Source: Streptomyces netropsis
GTDB taxonomy: Bacteria; Actinomycetota; Actinomycetes; Streptomycetales; Streptomycetaceae
Assembly (NCBI RefSeq): GCF_014203545.1
Contig: NZ_JACHJG010000011.1
Coordinates: forward strand, 205,532 to 269,531
Direction: 5' to 3'
Length of the DNA: 64,000 nucleotides
In this document: positions 9,066 through 17,427 of the stretch, in pieces
Numbering within the stretch: the stretch's first letter is position 1
Layout of the letters: every line of letters begins with the position of its first letter
Program-made: the position numbers and the translations under genes
The notes under the pieces: generated by a model
Told to the model about the DNA's origin: nothing
The model's database searches: none
The model's input: only the letters and a program-made list of their open reading frames with translations

Positions 9066-9982
9066 CGGGGCTGTCCTGCCAGGTATTCGACGCTGTCGGC
9101 GGTGAGTTCCATGAACGCCTCCTCCAGTGAGGCGGTCCGGGTGGTGAGCTCGTTCAGCAGGATCCGGTTCTCGAAGGCGAGTGCTGCGATCCGGTCCGCC
9201 GGCAGCCCGGTCACGGCGAGCTTCTCGGCGCCCGCCGAGCCTTCCGGCTCGACCGCCGCGCCTGCGGCGGTCAGCACCGCTGCCAGCTCGGCGGCCTGCT
9301 GTGTTCCCACCACGACGCTGAGGCGGGTGCCGCGGGCCGCGAAGTCCTGTACCGACTCGGCGGCGATGAGCCGGCCCCGGCCGATGACGACGAGTCGGTC
9401 GGCGGTGTTCTCCATCTCCGACATCAGGTGGCTGGAGAGGAAGACCGTGCGCCCCTCGGCGGCCAGGCGCCGGAAGAGGCGGCGCATCCAGAGCACGCCT
9501 TCCGGGTCCATGCCGTTGACCGGCTCGTCGAACATCAGCACGGGCGGGTCGCCGAGGAGAGCGGTGGCGATCCCGAGCCGCTGTTTCATGCCGAGCGAGA
9601 ACCCGCCGATGCGGCGGGTCGCCGCATCGGCCAGCCCCACCTCCTGAAGCACCTCGTCCACCCGGCGCAGCGGGATGCCGTTGCTTCGGGCCAGGGCGGA
9701 CAGGTGGGCCACGGCGCTGCGTCCGCCGTGGACCTGGTTGGCGTCGAGGAGGGCGCCGACGTGCCGCAGTCCGCGCGGATGACTGCGGAAAGGGACGCCG
9801 CTGACGGTGGCGCCGCCGCCGGTGGGTGCGTCCAGGCCGAGGATCATCCGCAGGGTGGTGGTCTTGCCGGCTCCGTTGGGGCCGAGGAATCCGGTGACCT
9901 GGCCCGGCCGCACGGTGAAGGACAGATGGTCGACGGCGGTCTTGCTGCCGTAGCGCTTGGTGAGTTCGTTGACTTCGATCAC
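9062..9982 (-). CDS. ABC transporter ATP-binding protein
   Basis: The 306-residue protein holds a complete nucleotide-binding domain: Walker A GPNGAGKTTTLRM (near residue 34), the signature FSLGMKQRLGIA, Walker B VLMFDEPVNGMDPEG and the H-loop SSHLMSEM. The 80-residue C-terminal extension is usual in the DrrA/BcrA-like multidrug group. The GTG at 9982 starts the domain exactly (MIEVNELTKRYG); upstream in-frame codons do not resemble the family. It is coupled to the permease by a 4-base overlap. Confidence 0.92.
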   Translation of the reverse strand: MIEVNELTKRYGSKTAVDHLSFTVRPGQVTGFLGPNGAGKTTTLRMILGLDAPTGGGATVSGVPFRSHPRGLRHVGALLDANQVHGGRSAVAHLSALARSNGIPLRRVDEVLQEVGLADAATRRIGGFSLGMKQRLGIATALLGDPPVLMFDEPVNGMDPEGVLWMRRLFRRLAAEGRTVFLSSHLMSEMENTADRLVVIGRGRLIAAESVQDFAARGTRLSVVVGTQQAAELAAVLTAAGAAVEPEGSAGAEKLAVTGLPADRIAALAFENRILLNELTTRTASLEEAFMELTADSVEYLAGQPR

Positions 9983-10190
9983 AGGGACAACCCTGCCGAG
10001 AGGGTCCCCGTCCGGGCATGGGGCCGTGGGTGGCAATCGCGCGGCCGGGTCAGCCCGTGGGCGTACGTCCCCGGGCTGATGGCGTGCGGGCAGCGGCTGG
10101 TTAGTCTCGCGGCATGGACGCCACACCGACCACCTCCTCGCCTACGCGTGTTTCGCATCGCACCCTCCCTCTCGGAAGGGCACGCCGCCG

Positions 10191-11375
10191 ATGACGAGGA
10201 CCAAGGTCATGGCCTGGGCGGGGGGTGCCGTGTACCTCCTCATGGTGGGTCTGCTGGTGGGGGGCGCGCCGCGGGCTTCGGGCACGGTCCACGGTGTCGG
10301 TTCACTGCTGGCCGCGAGCCTGCTCGTCGGCATGGTGCGACGGACGCCGCTGCCGGCTCTGGCCATGGCGCTCCTCGGATCCACTGCTGCGGTGGTAGGC
10401 CCTCCAAGCTCCGCTCATGAGAATCTGGCGGCGTCGTACCAGGGCGAGTTCCTGTCGTATCTGGCGGTGGACCTCGTCCTGGGTTTCATCGTCGCCACCT
10501 GCGCCCGGCGCGCTTCGCTCGTGGCCGTGGCCGTGTCCGTCACCGTGCAGCTCCTGGTGATCGGCGGCTTCGCCCACGGGGACAACCTGACCGTCAACGT
10601 CGTGATCGGTCTCCTGGCGACGGCCGCATCCTGCACGGTCGGTCTGCTGAGCCGCGAGCGCCGCGAGCACGCGGTGGCACTGCGTTCGCAGGAGGTGGCC
10701 GAGGCCGTGACCGCCGAACGGCTGCGGATCGCACGGGAGCTGCACGACATGGTCGCGCACAGCATCGGCATCATCGCCATCCAGGCCGGTGTGGGGAGCC
10801 GGGTCATCCGGACCCAGCCGGCGGAGGCCCGCGAGGCGCTGCGCGCGATCGAAGCCACCAGCAGAGAGACCCTGTCGGGTCTTCGGCGCACGCTGGTGGC
10901 GCTCCGTCAGGCCGACCCGGCCGCGGCGGCCTCGGGGCAGGCACCGCTCGCGCCCTCGCCGGGCCTGGCGGACATCGAACGGCTGGTAGCGGCGACGGCG
11001 GACGCGGGGGTACGCGTCGAGGTGCGCCGTAGTGGGGAGCAGCGTCCTTTGCCGGCCGACATCGACCTGTCGGCCTACCGTATCGTGCAGGAGGCGCTGA
11101 CCAACGTGGTCCGCCACGCGGGTACCGGGCGTTGCCGGGTGACCCTCGGATACGGGGACGAGGAGCTGTCCGTGGAGGTCGTCGACGACGGGCGCGGCGC
11201 GCGCGGCGCCACCGAGAACGGCTCGGCCCACGGCTTCGGCATCATCGGGATGCGGGAGCGGGCAGGCCTGCTGCACGGCCACCTCAGCGCCGGGCCGCGT
11301 CCCGGGGGCGGCTTCCGGGTGGCGGCGCGGCTGCCACTGCCCGAACCCGTCACAGTTGCGGTGGAGGCCCGATGA
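10191..11375 (+). CDS. Sensor histidine kinase, NarL/DesK type
   Basis: The 394-residue protein has an N-terminal region of about five membrane helices. It continues with a HisKA_3 dimerisation helix with the phosphoacceptor His185 in ARELHDMVAHS, and ends in an HATPase_c domain with N box (YRIVQEALTNVVRHA), DDGRGA and GIIGMRERAG. It would autophosphorylate and pass the phosphate to the regulator encoded next, whose start overlaps its stop by 4 bases. The lack of an extracellular domain suggests it senses something in or at the membrane, perhaps a substrate of the divergent ABC exporter. Confidence 0.93.
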   Translation: MTRTKVMAWAGGAVYLLMVGLLVGGAPRASGTVHGVGSLLAASLLVGMVRRTPLPALAMALLGSTAAVVGPPSSAHENLAASYQGEFLSYLAVDLVLGFIVATCARRASLVAVAVSVTVQLLVIGGFAHGDNLTVNVVIGLLATAASCTVGLLSRERREHAVALRSQEVAEAVTAERLRIARELHDMVAHSIGIIAIQAGVGSRVIRTQPAEAREALRAIEATSRETLSGLRRTLVALRQADPAAAASGQAPLAPSPGLADIERLVAATADAGVRVEVRRSGEQRPLPADIDLSAYRIVQEALTNVVRHAGTGRCRVTLGYGDEELSVEVVDDGRGARGATENGSAHGFGIIGMRERAGLLHGHLSAGPRPGGGFRVAARLPLPEPVTVAVEAR

Positions 11376-12043
11376 CCGACCGTCCCGTACGTGTCCTGCT
11401 CGCCGACGACCAGCCGCTGGTGCGATCCGGCCTGCGCGTGATCATGGCCGATCACCCCGACCTCGAGGTCGTCGGTGAGGCCGCCACCGGCGCCGAGGCG
11501 GTCCAACTGGTCAGGGACGTCAGCCCCGACGTCGTGGTGATGGACATCCGGATGCCCGGCATGGACGGGATCGAGGCCACTCGCCGGATCACCGCCGGTC
11601 CGGCAACGGCCCGCGTCCTCGTCCTGACCACCTTCGACGAGGACGACCACGTCTACGGCGCGCTCCGGGCCGGCGCGAGCGGCTTCGCGGTCAAGGACAT
11701 GGCGCTGGACGACATCCTCGCGGCGATCCGCGTGGTCGCCGCCGGTGACGCACTGATCGCGCCGGGTGTGACGCGCCGTCTGATCGCCGACTTCGTCGGG
11801 CACCCCACGGCTGCCCCGAAGCGCGCCCCCCGGCCGGTCGAGGGCATCACCGAGCGGGAACGGGAAGTCCTGACCCTGGTCGGAAGCGGCCGGTCGAACA
11901 CCGAGATCGCGGAGGACCTCTTCATCTCGGTGGCCACCGCCAAGTCGCACGTGTCACGTCTGCTCACCAAACTGGGTGCCCGGGACCGGGTCCAGCTCGT
12001 GATCACCGCCTACGAGACGGGGCTCGTCACCCTGCCTCGCTGA
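11372..12043 (+). CDS. NarL/LuxR-type response regulator
   Basis: The 223-residue protein has a receiver domain with the acidic pair ADDQ near residue 11, phosphoacceptor Asp58 (VVVMDIRMPG) and the switch Lys in VKDM. A LuxR helix-turn-helix follows at the end (ITEREREVLTLVGSGRSNTE). It overlaps the kinase gene by ATGA, giving coupled translation of the two partners. The divergent ABC exporter operon about 2 kb away across the shared intergenic gap is the natural target, but no operator could be picked out. Confidence 0.93.
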   Translation: MTDRPVRVLLADDQPLVRSGLRVIMADHPDLEVVGEAATGAEAVQLVRDVSPDVVVMDIRMPGMDGIEATRRITAGPATARVLVLTTFDEDDHVYGALRAGASGFAVKDMALDDILAAIRVVAAGDALIAPGVTRRLIADFVGHPTAAPKRAPRPVEGITEREREVLTLVGSGRSNTEIAEDLFISVATAKSHVSRLLTKLGARDRVQLVITAYETGLVTLPR

Positions 12044-12261
12044 GGGCGCCCCGAGTCCCTGGGTGGGGAAGCCGGGAACGTCGTGTCGCCCCCCGCAGCA
12101 GCTCCTTCACGGGCGCCGGAGCCCTGCTCACTCGTCCTCGTCGCTGGCGCACGCCGTCGAGTCCGGGTCGTTCGACGCGCTCCTCGACTCCGGCAGCCTG
12201 CTCGCCGAGCCGCCGCTGCCGAGCGGCAGGCCCGACCACTGATCACATCGGAACGACTCGT

Positions 12262-12684
12262 CTAGCGTGTGGCGAGCCGCTCCAGCAGGGCGGCGCTCCG
12301 CGCCAGCAACGCCCGCTCCTCATCCGTGAGTTCGGCCTCGATGGCCTGCGCGAGCCAACCGGCCCTGCGGCCGCGCTCCGCTTCGAGCGCGGCCCGGCCC
12401 GCGTCCGACAGCTCGACCAGCGACTTGCGGCCGTCCGTGGGGTGCGCCCGGCGCGTGATCAGGTCCTGTTCCATGAGCAGCCCCACCGACCGGGCCATCG
12501 ACTGGGGGCGTACGCGCTGATCGGCGGCGAGGTCGCTGGTGGTCATGGCGCCGTTGCGGTCGAGTGCACCGAGCACGGCGGCCTGGCCCAGCGGGATGCT
12601 GTCCTCGTGTTTGACGCGTCGGGTGAGCTTGCCCATCGCGGTGCGCAGTTCGGCGGCGATGGCGGCGGCTTCCGAGGTGGGCAT
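12262..12684 (-). CDS. MarR family transcriptional regulator
   Basis: The 140-residue protein is a standard MarR winged helix-turn-helix: recognition region TSDLAADQRVRPQSMARS, the wing with the Asp-Gly-Arg signature (THPTDGRKSL-like, residues about 86-95), and a C-terminal dimerisation helix. The start at 12684 gives normal family length. It is divergent from an enolase gene, and the 162 bp between them carry an array of 13-bp palindromic repeats that are the obvious operator candidates, so it may control itself and the enolase. Confidence 0.9.
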   Translation of the reverse strand: MPTSEAAAIAAELRTAMGKLTRRVKHEDSIPLGQAAVLGALDRNGAMTTSDLAADQRVRPQSMARSVGLLMEQDLITRRAHPTDGRKSLVELSDAGRAALEAERGRRAGWLAQAIEAELTDEERALLARSAALLERLATR

Positions 12685-12704
12685 AAGGCACTTTACCCCG
12701 TTGG

Positions 12705-12769
12705 TCAGCAAAGCTGTGCGCCTGACCTGCACAGCAATGCTGTACAGCAAAACTGAGCAGCATTGCTGT
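12705..12769. repeat. Tandem 13-bp operator-like array between MarR gene and enolase
   Basis: Three contiguous 13-mers occupy 12731-12743 (ACAGCAATGCTGT), 12744-12756 (ACAGCAAAACTGA) and 12757-12769 (GCAGCATTGCTGT). A further copy in the same register lies at 12705-12717 (TCAGCAAAGCTGT). The first is a perfect palindrome around a single central base, as expected for a dimeric MarR site. Functional role is inferred from position. Confidence 0.6.
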
Positions 12770-12846
12770 AGAGTTTCGGGTGTCGGGCTCAGCGCCAGCG
12801 TTGTCGCAGCCGGGGCCACGGCACACGACAACGGGAAGGACCTCCC

Positions 12847-14163
12847 ATGTCCGCAAAGGCAGTCGAACCCGCCAAAAACACTGACGCCGCCATCGAGACC
12901 GTCACCGCCCGCCGGATCATCGACAGCCGGGGCAACCCCACGGTCGAGGTCGACGTCGTCCTGACGGACGGGTCCCTGGGGCGCGCGGCTGTCCCCTCCG
13001 GCGCCTCCACCGGCGCCCGGGAGGCCGTGGAACTGCGCGACGGAGACTCCGCACGCTGGCACGGCAAGGGCGTCGACCGCGCGGTGTCCCACGTCAACGG
13101 GGAGATCGCGACGTCCGTGCGCGGCCGGGACGCGGCGGACCAGGCGGGTCTCGACGCCGCGCTGGTCGCCCTCGACGGCACCGCCACGAAGTCCCGTCTC
13201 GGCGCCAACGCGATCCTCGGCGTCTCCCTCGCCGCCGCCAAGGCCGCCGCGGCGGCCCACCGCCAGCCCCTCTACCGCTACCTCGGCGGCGCCGACGCCC
13301 ACCTCCTGCCGCTGCCGATGATGAACATCGTCAACGGCGGCGCCCACGCCGACAATCCGCTGGATTTCCAGGAGTTCATGATCGCGCCCGTGGGTGCGGA
13401 CACCTTCGCCGAAGCCGTCCGCATGGGCAGCGAGGTCTTCCACACCCTGCGCCGCGATCTGCTGGCCGCCGGGCACTCCACGGGCGTCGGCGACGAGGGT
13501 GGCTTCGCGCCCGCGCTGCGTACCGCTGAGGAGGCGCTCGACTTCGTGATGACCGCCATCGAGCGCACCGGCTACCGTCCCGGCACGGACATCGGCCTGA
13601 TCATGGACCCGGCGTCGTCGGAGTTCTTCCGCGACGGGGTGTACGACTACGCGGGCGAGGGGGTGCGCCGCACCCCCTCCGAGAACGCCGACTACCTGGC
13701 CAAGCTCATCGACGCCTACCCGGTCGTCTCCATCGAGGACCCGATGGCGGAGAACGACCTGGACGGCTGGCGTGAGCTGACCGCCCGCGTCGGCGACCGC
13801 TGTCAGCTCACCGGCGACGACGTGTTCTGCACCAATGAGACGCTGCTGCGCGAGGGCATCCGCACCGGCGTCGGCAACTCGGTCCTGGTCAAGGTCAATC
13901 AGATCGGGACCCTGACCGAGGCGCTGGCCGCGGTGGCCACGGCCCACCAGGCGGGCTGGACGGCTGTCATGTCGCACCGCTCGGGCGAGACGGAGGACAC
14001 CACCATCGCGGATCTGGCGGTGGCGACCGGCTGCGGTCAGATCAAGACCGGCTCGCTCTCCCGCTCCGACCGCACGGCGAAGTACAACCAACTGATCCGG
14101 ATCGAAGAGGAGTTGGGCGAATCGGCGCGCTTCGCGGGCCGCGACGCACTGCGTCGGGCGTGA
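12847..14163 (+). CDS. eno: Enolase (phosphopyruvate hydratase)
   Basis: The 438-residue protein matches enolase from end to end and should interconvert 2-phosphoglycerate and phosphoenolpyruvate in glycolysis. Visible hallmarks are RRIIDSRGNPTVEV at the start, the mobile loop SGASTGAREA, the metal and catalytic segment GDEGGFAP, SIEDPMAENDLDGW, the catalytic lysine in VKVNQIGTLTE, and SHRSGETEDT near the end. GGAAGGACC precedes the ATG. Because it sits alone behind a MarR regulator rather than with housekeeping genes, it may be a second, regulated enolase rather than the main one. That is inference. Confidence 0.95.
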   Translation: MSAKAVEPAKNTDAAIETVTARRIIDSRGNPTVEVDVVLTDGSLGRAAVPSGASTGAREAVELRDGDSARWHGKGVDRAVSHVNGEIATSVRGRDAADQAGLDAALVALDGTATKSRLGANAILGVSLAAAKAAAAAHRQPLYRYLGGADAHLLPLPMMNIVNGGAHADNPLDFQEFMIAPVGADTFAEAVRMGSEVFHTLRRDLLAAGHSTGVGDEGGFAPALRTAEEALDFVMTAIERTGYRPGTDIGLIMDPASSEFFRDGVYDYAGEGVRRTPSENADYLAKLIDAYPVVSIEDPMAENDLDGWRELTARVGDRCQLTGDDVFCTNETLLREGIRTGVGNSVLVKVNQIGTLTEALAAVATAHQAGWTAVMSHRSGETEDTTIADLAVATGCGQIKTGSLSRSDRTAKYNQLIRIEEELGESARFAGRDALRRA

Positions 14164-14189
14164 ACAGCGGGCAGAGGTAGAGGCCATGC

Positions 14190-14215
14190 GGGCCCCCGAT
14201 CACGATCGGGGGCCC
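14190..14215 (+). terminator. Enolase terminator hairpin
   Basis: Perfect 12-bp arms (GGGCCCCCGATC and GATCGGGGGCCC) with a 2-base loop lie 27 bp after the enolase stop codon. Confidence 0.75.
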
Positions 14216-14337
14216 ACTGGCATCCTCATGACAGCCGACAAGAGGGGTGATGCGGGTCACAGCGTGTCGATGTCACAACTTGCCGGGCTGTCTCGTCAAG
14301 AGTGTGTAACCGCTGGACAACGACAACGGAGCGCATG

Positions 14338-14811
14338 ATGGAAGCACGTCTGAACCCCTTTACCAGCCCGGTCCTGGGCAAGGTTTTCAAGCACATCATC
14401 GCTGCGGGCAAGGTGCTTGAGGAGTCGACTCTGCCTGCCTCGACGCAGGAGCTGGTGAAGCTCCGTGCCAGCCAGATCAATGGCTGCGGCTTCTGCACCG
14501 ACATGCACTTCAAGGACGCCGTGCACGCGGGAGAGTCCGCGGAGCGCCTGAATCTGGTGGCGGCTTGGCGGGAGGCCACGGTGTTCACCGAGGCCGAGCG
14601 TGCGGCGCTGGAGCTGGCGGAGGAGGCCACGCGTATCGCCGATGCGGCCGGTGGCGTCCCGGACGCGGTCTGGGCGAACGCCGCCAAGCACTACGACGAG
14701 GACCAGCTCGCCGCCCTGGTGGGTGTCATCACCGTCATCAACGCCTTCAACCGCGGGAACGTCATGCTCCAGATGCCCGCCGGCGACTACCAGCCCGGCC
14801 AGTTCGGATAA
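14338..14811 (+). CDS. Carboxymuconolactone decarboxylase family protein (AhpD-like)
   Basis: The 157-residue protein carries the AhpD/CMD active-site signature, with a CxxC followed by His (INGCGFCTDMHFKDA, Cys near residues 46 and 49). Related proteins act as alkylhydroperoxidases that reduce peroxides through the two cysteines. The ATG at 14338 has AACGGAG 7 bases upstream; the adjacent in-frame ATG at 14335 is the alternative. The gene is a single unit closed by a strong hairpin. Confidence 0.9.
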   Translation: MEARLNPFTSPVLGKVFKHIIAAGKVLEESTLPASTQELVKLRASQINGCGFCTDMHFKDAVHAGESAERLNLVAAWREATVFTEAERAALELAEEATRIADAAGGVPDAVWANAAKHYDEDQLAALVGVITVINAFNRGNVMLQMPAGDYQPGQFG

Positions 14812-14830
14812 CCAGGAGGGCTGCCCGAGG

Positions 14831-14857
14831 CGACCGGGTCCGCTCCGGACCCGGTCG
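14831..14857 (+). terminator. Terminator hairpin after AhpD-like gene
   Basis: Perfect 12-bp arms (CGACCGGGTCCG and CGGACCCGGTCG) with a 3-base loop, 19 bp after the stop codon. Confidence 0.75.
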
Positions 14858-14904
14858 GCAGGCAGCAGGCGGCTGCCCCTGGGGGGCTCCTCACTGGTCC
14901 CGGC

Positions 14905-16149
14905 TCACCGGGCCTGGCGGTGCCGCCACACGTCGTGCAGCGGCCAGTAGTACGGCGACGTCCGGTCGACGGTGCCGTCGAGGGCGTCCAGCAGTGCGTC
15001 GCCGCGGTGGTCGTCGCGAAGAGCCAGCTGCATCGCGGCGGTGACCCGTACGGCCTCCTCGGAGTCGGAGAGGCAGGCGGCCAGGGCGTCGCAGGGGGCG
15101 GGATCGTCGGCCTGGGCCCGGAGGAGGGCCCGGCAGGCGGCTTCCCGGACCTGGGCGTCCGTGTCCCCGGTGCAGGCGAGGACGGCGGCCAGGGCGTCGG
15201 TGTTCGCCTGCTGGACCTGCCGGTGCAGGCCGCCGACCGCCCAGGACCGGACCTGAGCGTCGGGGTGACGGGTGAGGGCGGGCAGCGGCTTCTCGGCGCG
15301 GGGGTCCATCGCGTCGGCCAGCCCGGCGGCGAGGGGCCGCATCACGCGGGGGTCCTCCTCCTGCTCCACCCAGGGGAGGAAGAGGTCGACGAGCGGGGTG
15401 TCGAAGGGGGATTCCTCGTCCTCGCCGCTTTCGTCGTAGAGGTTGATGCAGCGCAGCACGTCCGCGCCGAAGTAGCGTGCCAGCGGATCGGGGTGGTGCC
15501 GAAGAGCGGCTGCGGCGTCCCAGACGGGCGGCAGCGCCGGGCCCTTGCGTCCGGCGGCCGCGACGACGGCCGCCCCCCACACCGGATGGCCGACCTCGGG
15601 CTCCGCCATGGCGCGGTCCAGCAGTTCGGCGAAGGGCGTGGCGATTTCGCAGCACGATTCCAGGTGGGTGAGGATCGCGGTGTGGCCGTCGCGGACGGTC
15701 TGCCCGCCGATCACCAGCTCGCGGCAGATCTCGCCGTTGCCGTCGCGCACGGTCCGCCGGTGGACCCCCGCTCCGGTGCCGGTCGTGTGCCAGTGGCGGG
15801 CCATTGCGAGGGCGTCGCGACCCTCGCGGTCCGTGACCCGGGGGTCGGCCCCGGCGAAGTGCAGGGCGGTGGCGATGTCGTGGGCGCCGCGGTCGACGGC
15901 GCGCAGCAGGGGCGTGCGGCCGTCGGCATCGATGCCGTCCAGGTCCAGCGCGTCGAGATCGGCCAGCTTCAGCAGGGCATCGAGGACCCGGTGGTCGAGG
16001 GCACCCGCGGCCAGGCGCAGGGCGGCTGCGACGTGCGGGCCGCGCGCGTGAGCGGTGCCGTACTCCTCCTGGAGCAGGGCGGCCACTGCCCTGGTGTCGC
16101 CGTTGCGGACGGCCGTAAGGAGCGGGTGTTCGGAGGAGATCATGCGCAC
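14905..16149 (-). CDS. Ankyrin/HEAT-repeat-like protein
   Basis: This 414-residue soluble protein is built of helical repeats. The first 130 residues resemble ankyrin repeats (DADGRTPLLRAVDRGAHDIA and the following turn). The last 200 look like HEAT repeats (HPDAQVRSWAVGGLHRQV, DTDAQVREAACRALLRAQ, DSEEAVRVTAAMQLAL). Such scaffolds bind proteins, and no catalytic motif is seen. The start may be the GTG at 16149 or the ATG two codons later; neither has a strong ribosome site. A small same-strand gene lies 89 bp upstream. Confidence 0.8.
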   Translation of the reverse strand: MRMISSEHPLLTAVRNGDTRAVAALLQEEYGTAHARGPHVAAALRLAAGALDHRVLDALLKLADLDALDLDGIDADGRTPLLRAVDRGAHDIATALHFAGADPRVTDREGRDALAMARHWHTTGTGAGVHRRTVRDGNGEICRELVIGGQTVRDGHTAILTHLESCCEIATPFAELLDRAMAEPEVGHPVWGAAVVAAAGRKGPALPPVWDAAAALRHHPDPLARYFGADVLRCINLYDESGEDEESPFDTPLVDLFLPWVEQEEDPRVMRPLAAGLADAMDPRAEKPLPALTRHPDAQVRSWAVGGLHRQVQQANTDALAAVLACTGDTDAQVREAACRALLRAQADDPAPCDALAACLSDSEEAVRVTAAMQLALRDDHRGDALLDALDGTVDRTSPYYWPLHDVWRHRQAR

Positions 16150-16238
16150 AGGGAGTGAAAAAGCCTTTCGGGGATGGGGGATGGGGTCCGACTAGTTCCT
16201 GCGGCAGCAGGTCACATGCGGCGGCGGCGAGGTCGCCG

Positions 16239-16448
16239 TCATGGACCAGGCCGTGCAAGGTCGTCGATCCTGCCGCTGAACTCCTGTTGCCATGGTCCGT
16301 CCCACGCCTCATCGCGCAGCACAGTGACCCTGCACCCAGGGTCCATCGCGCCGGTCGGCCAGTCCTGTCGTCGCGGAAGCGTGGGGGCGGGATTGATCAC
16401 TTCGCTGTCTCGCGCGTTCGTCGGGCCAGGCACGGAGTCAGAGCTCAT
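16239..16448 (-). CDS. Small conserved hypothetical protein, possibly truncated
   Basis: A 69-residue frame with good codon usage ends in RDEAWDGPWQQEFSGRIDD. This resembles the N-terminal half of a longer actinomycete hypothetical that I recall only in outline. The start at 16448 has a purine-rich run (GAGACGGG) upstream. The abrupt end suggests that the gene lost its 3' half, but a genuine small protein is possible. It precedes the ankyrin/HEAT gene on the same strand. Confidence 0.45.
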   Translation of the reverse strand: MSSDSVPGPTNARDSEVINPAPTLPRRQDWPTGAMDPGCRVTVLRDEAWDGPWQQEFSGRIDDLARPGP

Positions 16449-16579
16449 CAGCCCATTATCCCGTCTCCCTTCACCGGACCCCACTGGTTGAACGACAAGC
16501 TGAGACCGGGTCTGAGATCGCGGTGGGGACGGCGCAGGCATGCCCAAAACCCGGTTGACCTGTGGTGAAGGATGAGACC

Positions 16580-17119
16580 GTGATTTCCGAGGAACGCGCC
16601 GTCGAGCTCGTCGAGTCCTTCCTGGCCAGAGAGCGGCTGACGTGGCCGTGGAGGGGGCCGGTCCCCGAGCTGGCCGTCTACCACGTGGAGGAACACGCGG
16701 TGGGCTGGCTCGCCTTCTGGGACACGGCGGAGAGCGCCCGCACCGGTGACGTGCGCGACAGCCTCCATGGCGGCGGCCATTACCTGGTGGACCGGCACGA
16801 CGGCAGCATCCACCACGTCCCCGCCGCCGGGTGGTCGGACGAGGGCTGGGAAGAGCACTACCTTCTGCAGACCAAGGGCATCGGACCGCCTGATCCACTG
16901 GCCTCCGCTGTTCGTGAGCTCGTGCACTCCGCCGGGGCCGTGGCCGCGATGAGCCACCTGCGCAAGCAGGCCCCGCGACTGAGCCTGCAGGAAGCGAAAA
17001 CCTACGTCGCGACTGTTCGGGACGGCGCCGAACCACCGGAAGAGCTGGCGAGCCTCACCCGGAAAGAGAAGAAATGGCCGCCTCTGCCCATCGAAACGCT
17101 GGCCGGTCCGGTCCAGTAG
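16580..17119 (+). CDS. YrhB/Imm35-like domain protein
   Basis: The 179-residue protein starts with the YrhB/immunity-35-like pattern: ERAVELVESFLARE, then VYHVEEHAVGWLAFWDTAES, then HYLVDRHDGSIHHVPA. Proteins with this domain are found as immunity-like or standalone proteins in many Streptomyces. No matching toxin is adjacent on this strand, though the CdtB-like toxin starts 308 bp downstream; a link is not supported. The GTG at 16580 was chosen because GAAGGATGAG precedes it; an upstream GTG at 16562 is the alternative. Confidence 0.75.
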   Translation: MISEERAVELVESFLARERLTWPWRGPVPELAVYHVEEHAVGWLAFWDTAESARTGDVRDSLHGGGHYLVDRHDGSIHHVPAAGWSDEGWEEHYLLQTKGIGPPDPLASAVRELVHSAGAVAAMSHLRKQAPRLSLQEAKTYVATVRDGAEPPEELASLTRKEKKWPPLPIETLAGPVQ

Positions 17120-17427
17120 AGGTCCGGCCCCGAGCCATCACGCGCACCCCTCGTTGATCTACCGCCCGCTCGCGGACGCGCCGCCCGTTCCCGAGTCCTC
17201 GCCCGCCGCGAAGGGCCCAGGAAACATCCGGCCACACCCGACCTGATGGTGCTCGTACGCGACGTCTTCGCGGCGGGATGACCAGGGCCCGCGAGCTCAC
17301 GTACGGACGAAACGCTGGCCCGTGGTGGGCGTGTGGCGCGCGATGGACTCTTGACGCGGACCTTCCGACAGTGAACGGATCGTCTCTGCGATTGTTCGTA
17401 CCCGGATCGCTCCGTAAGGAGTCCACG

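Noticed and set aside
12044..12261. A short plus-strand frame ending at 12242 with good codon bias
   Set aside because: It may be the end of a lost gene, but it has no start, domain or neighbour to support it.
14891..16312. A long arginine/proline-rich minus-strand frame over the ankyrin/HEAT gene
   Set aside because: It is a frame-shifted shadow; the chosen frame gives regular helical repeats.
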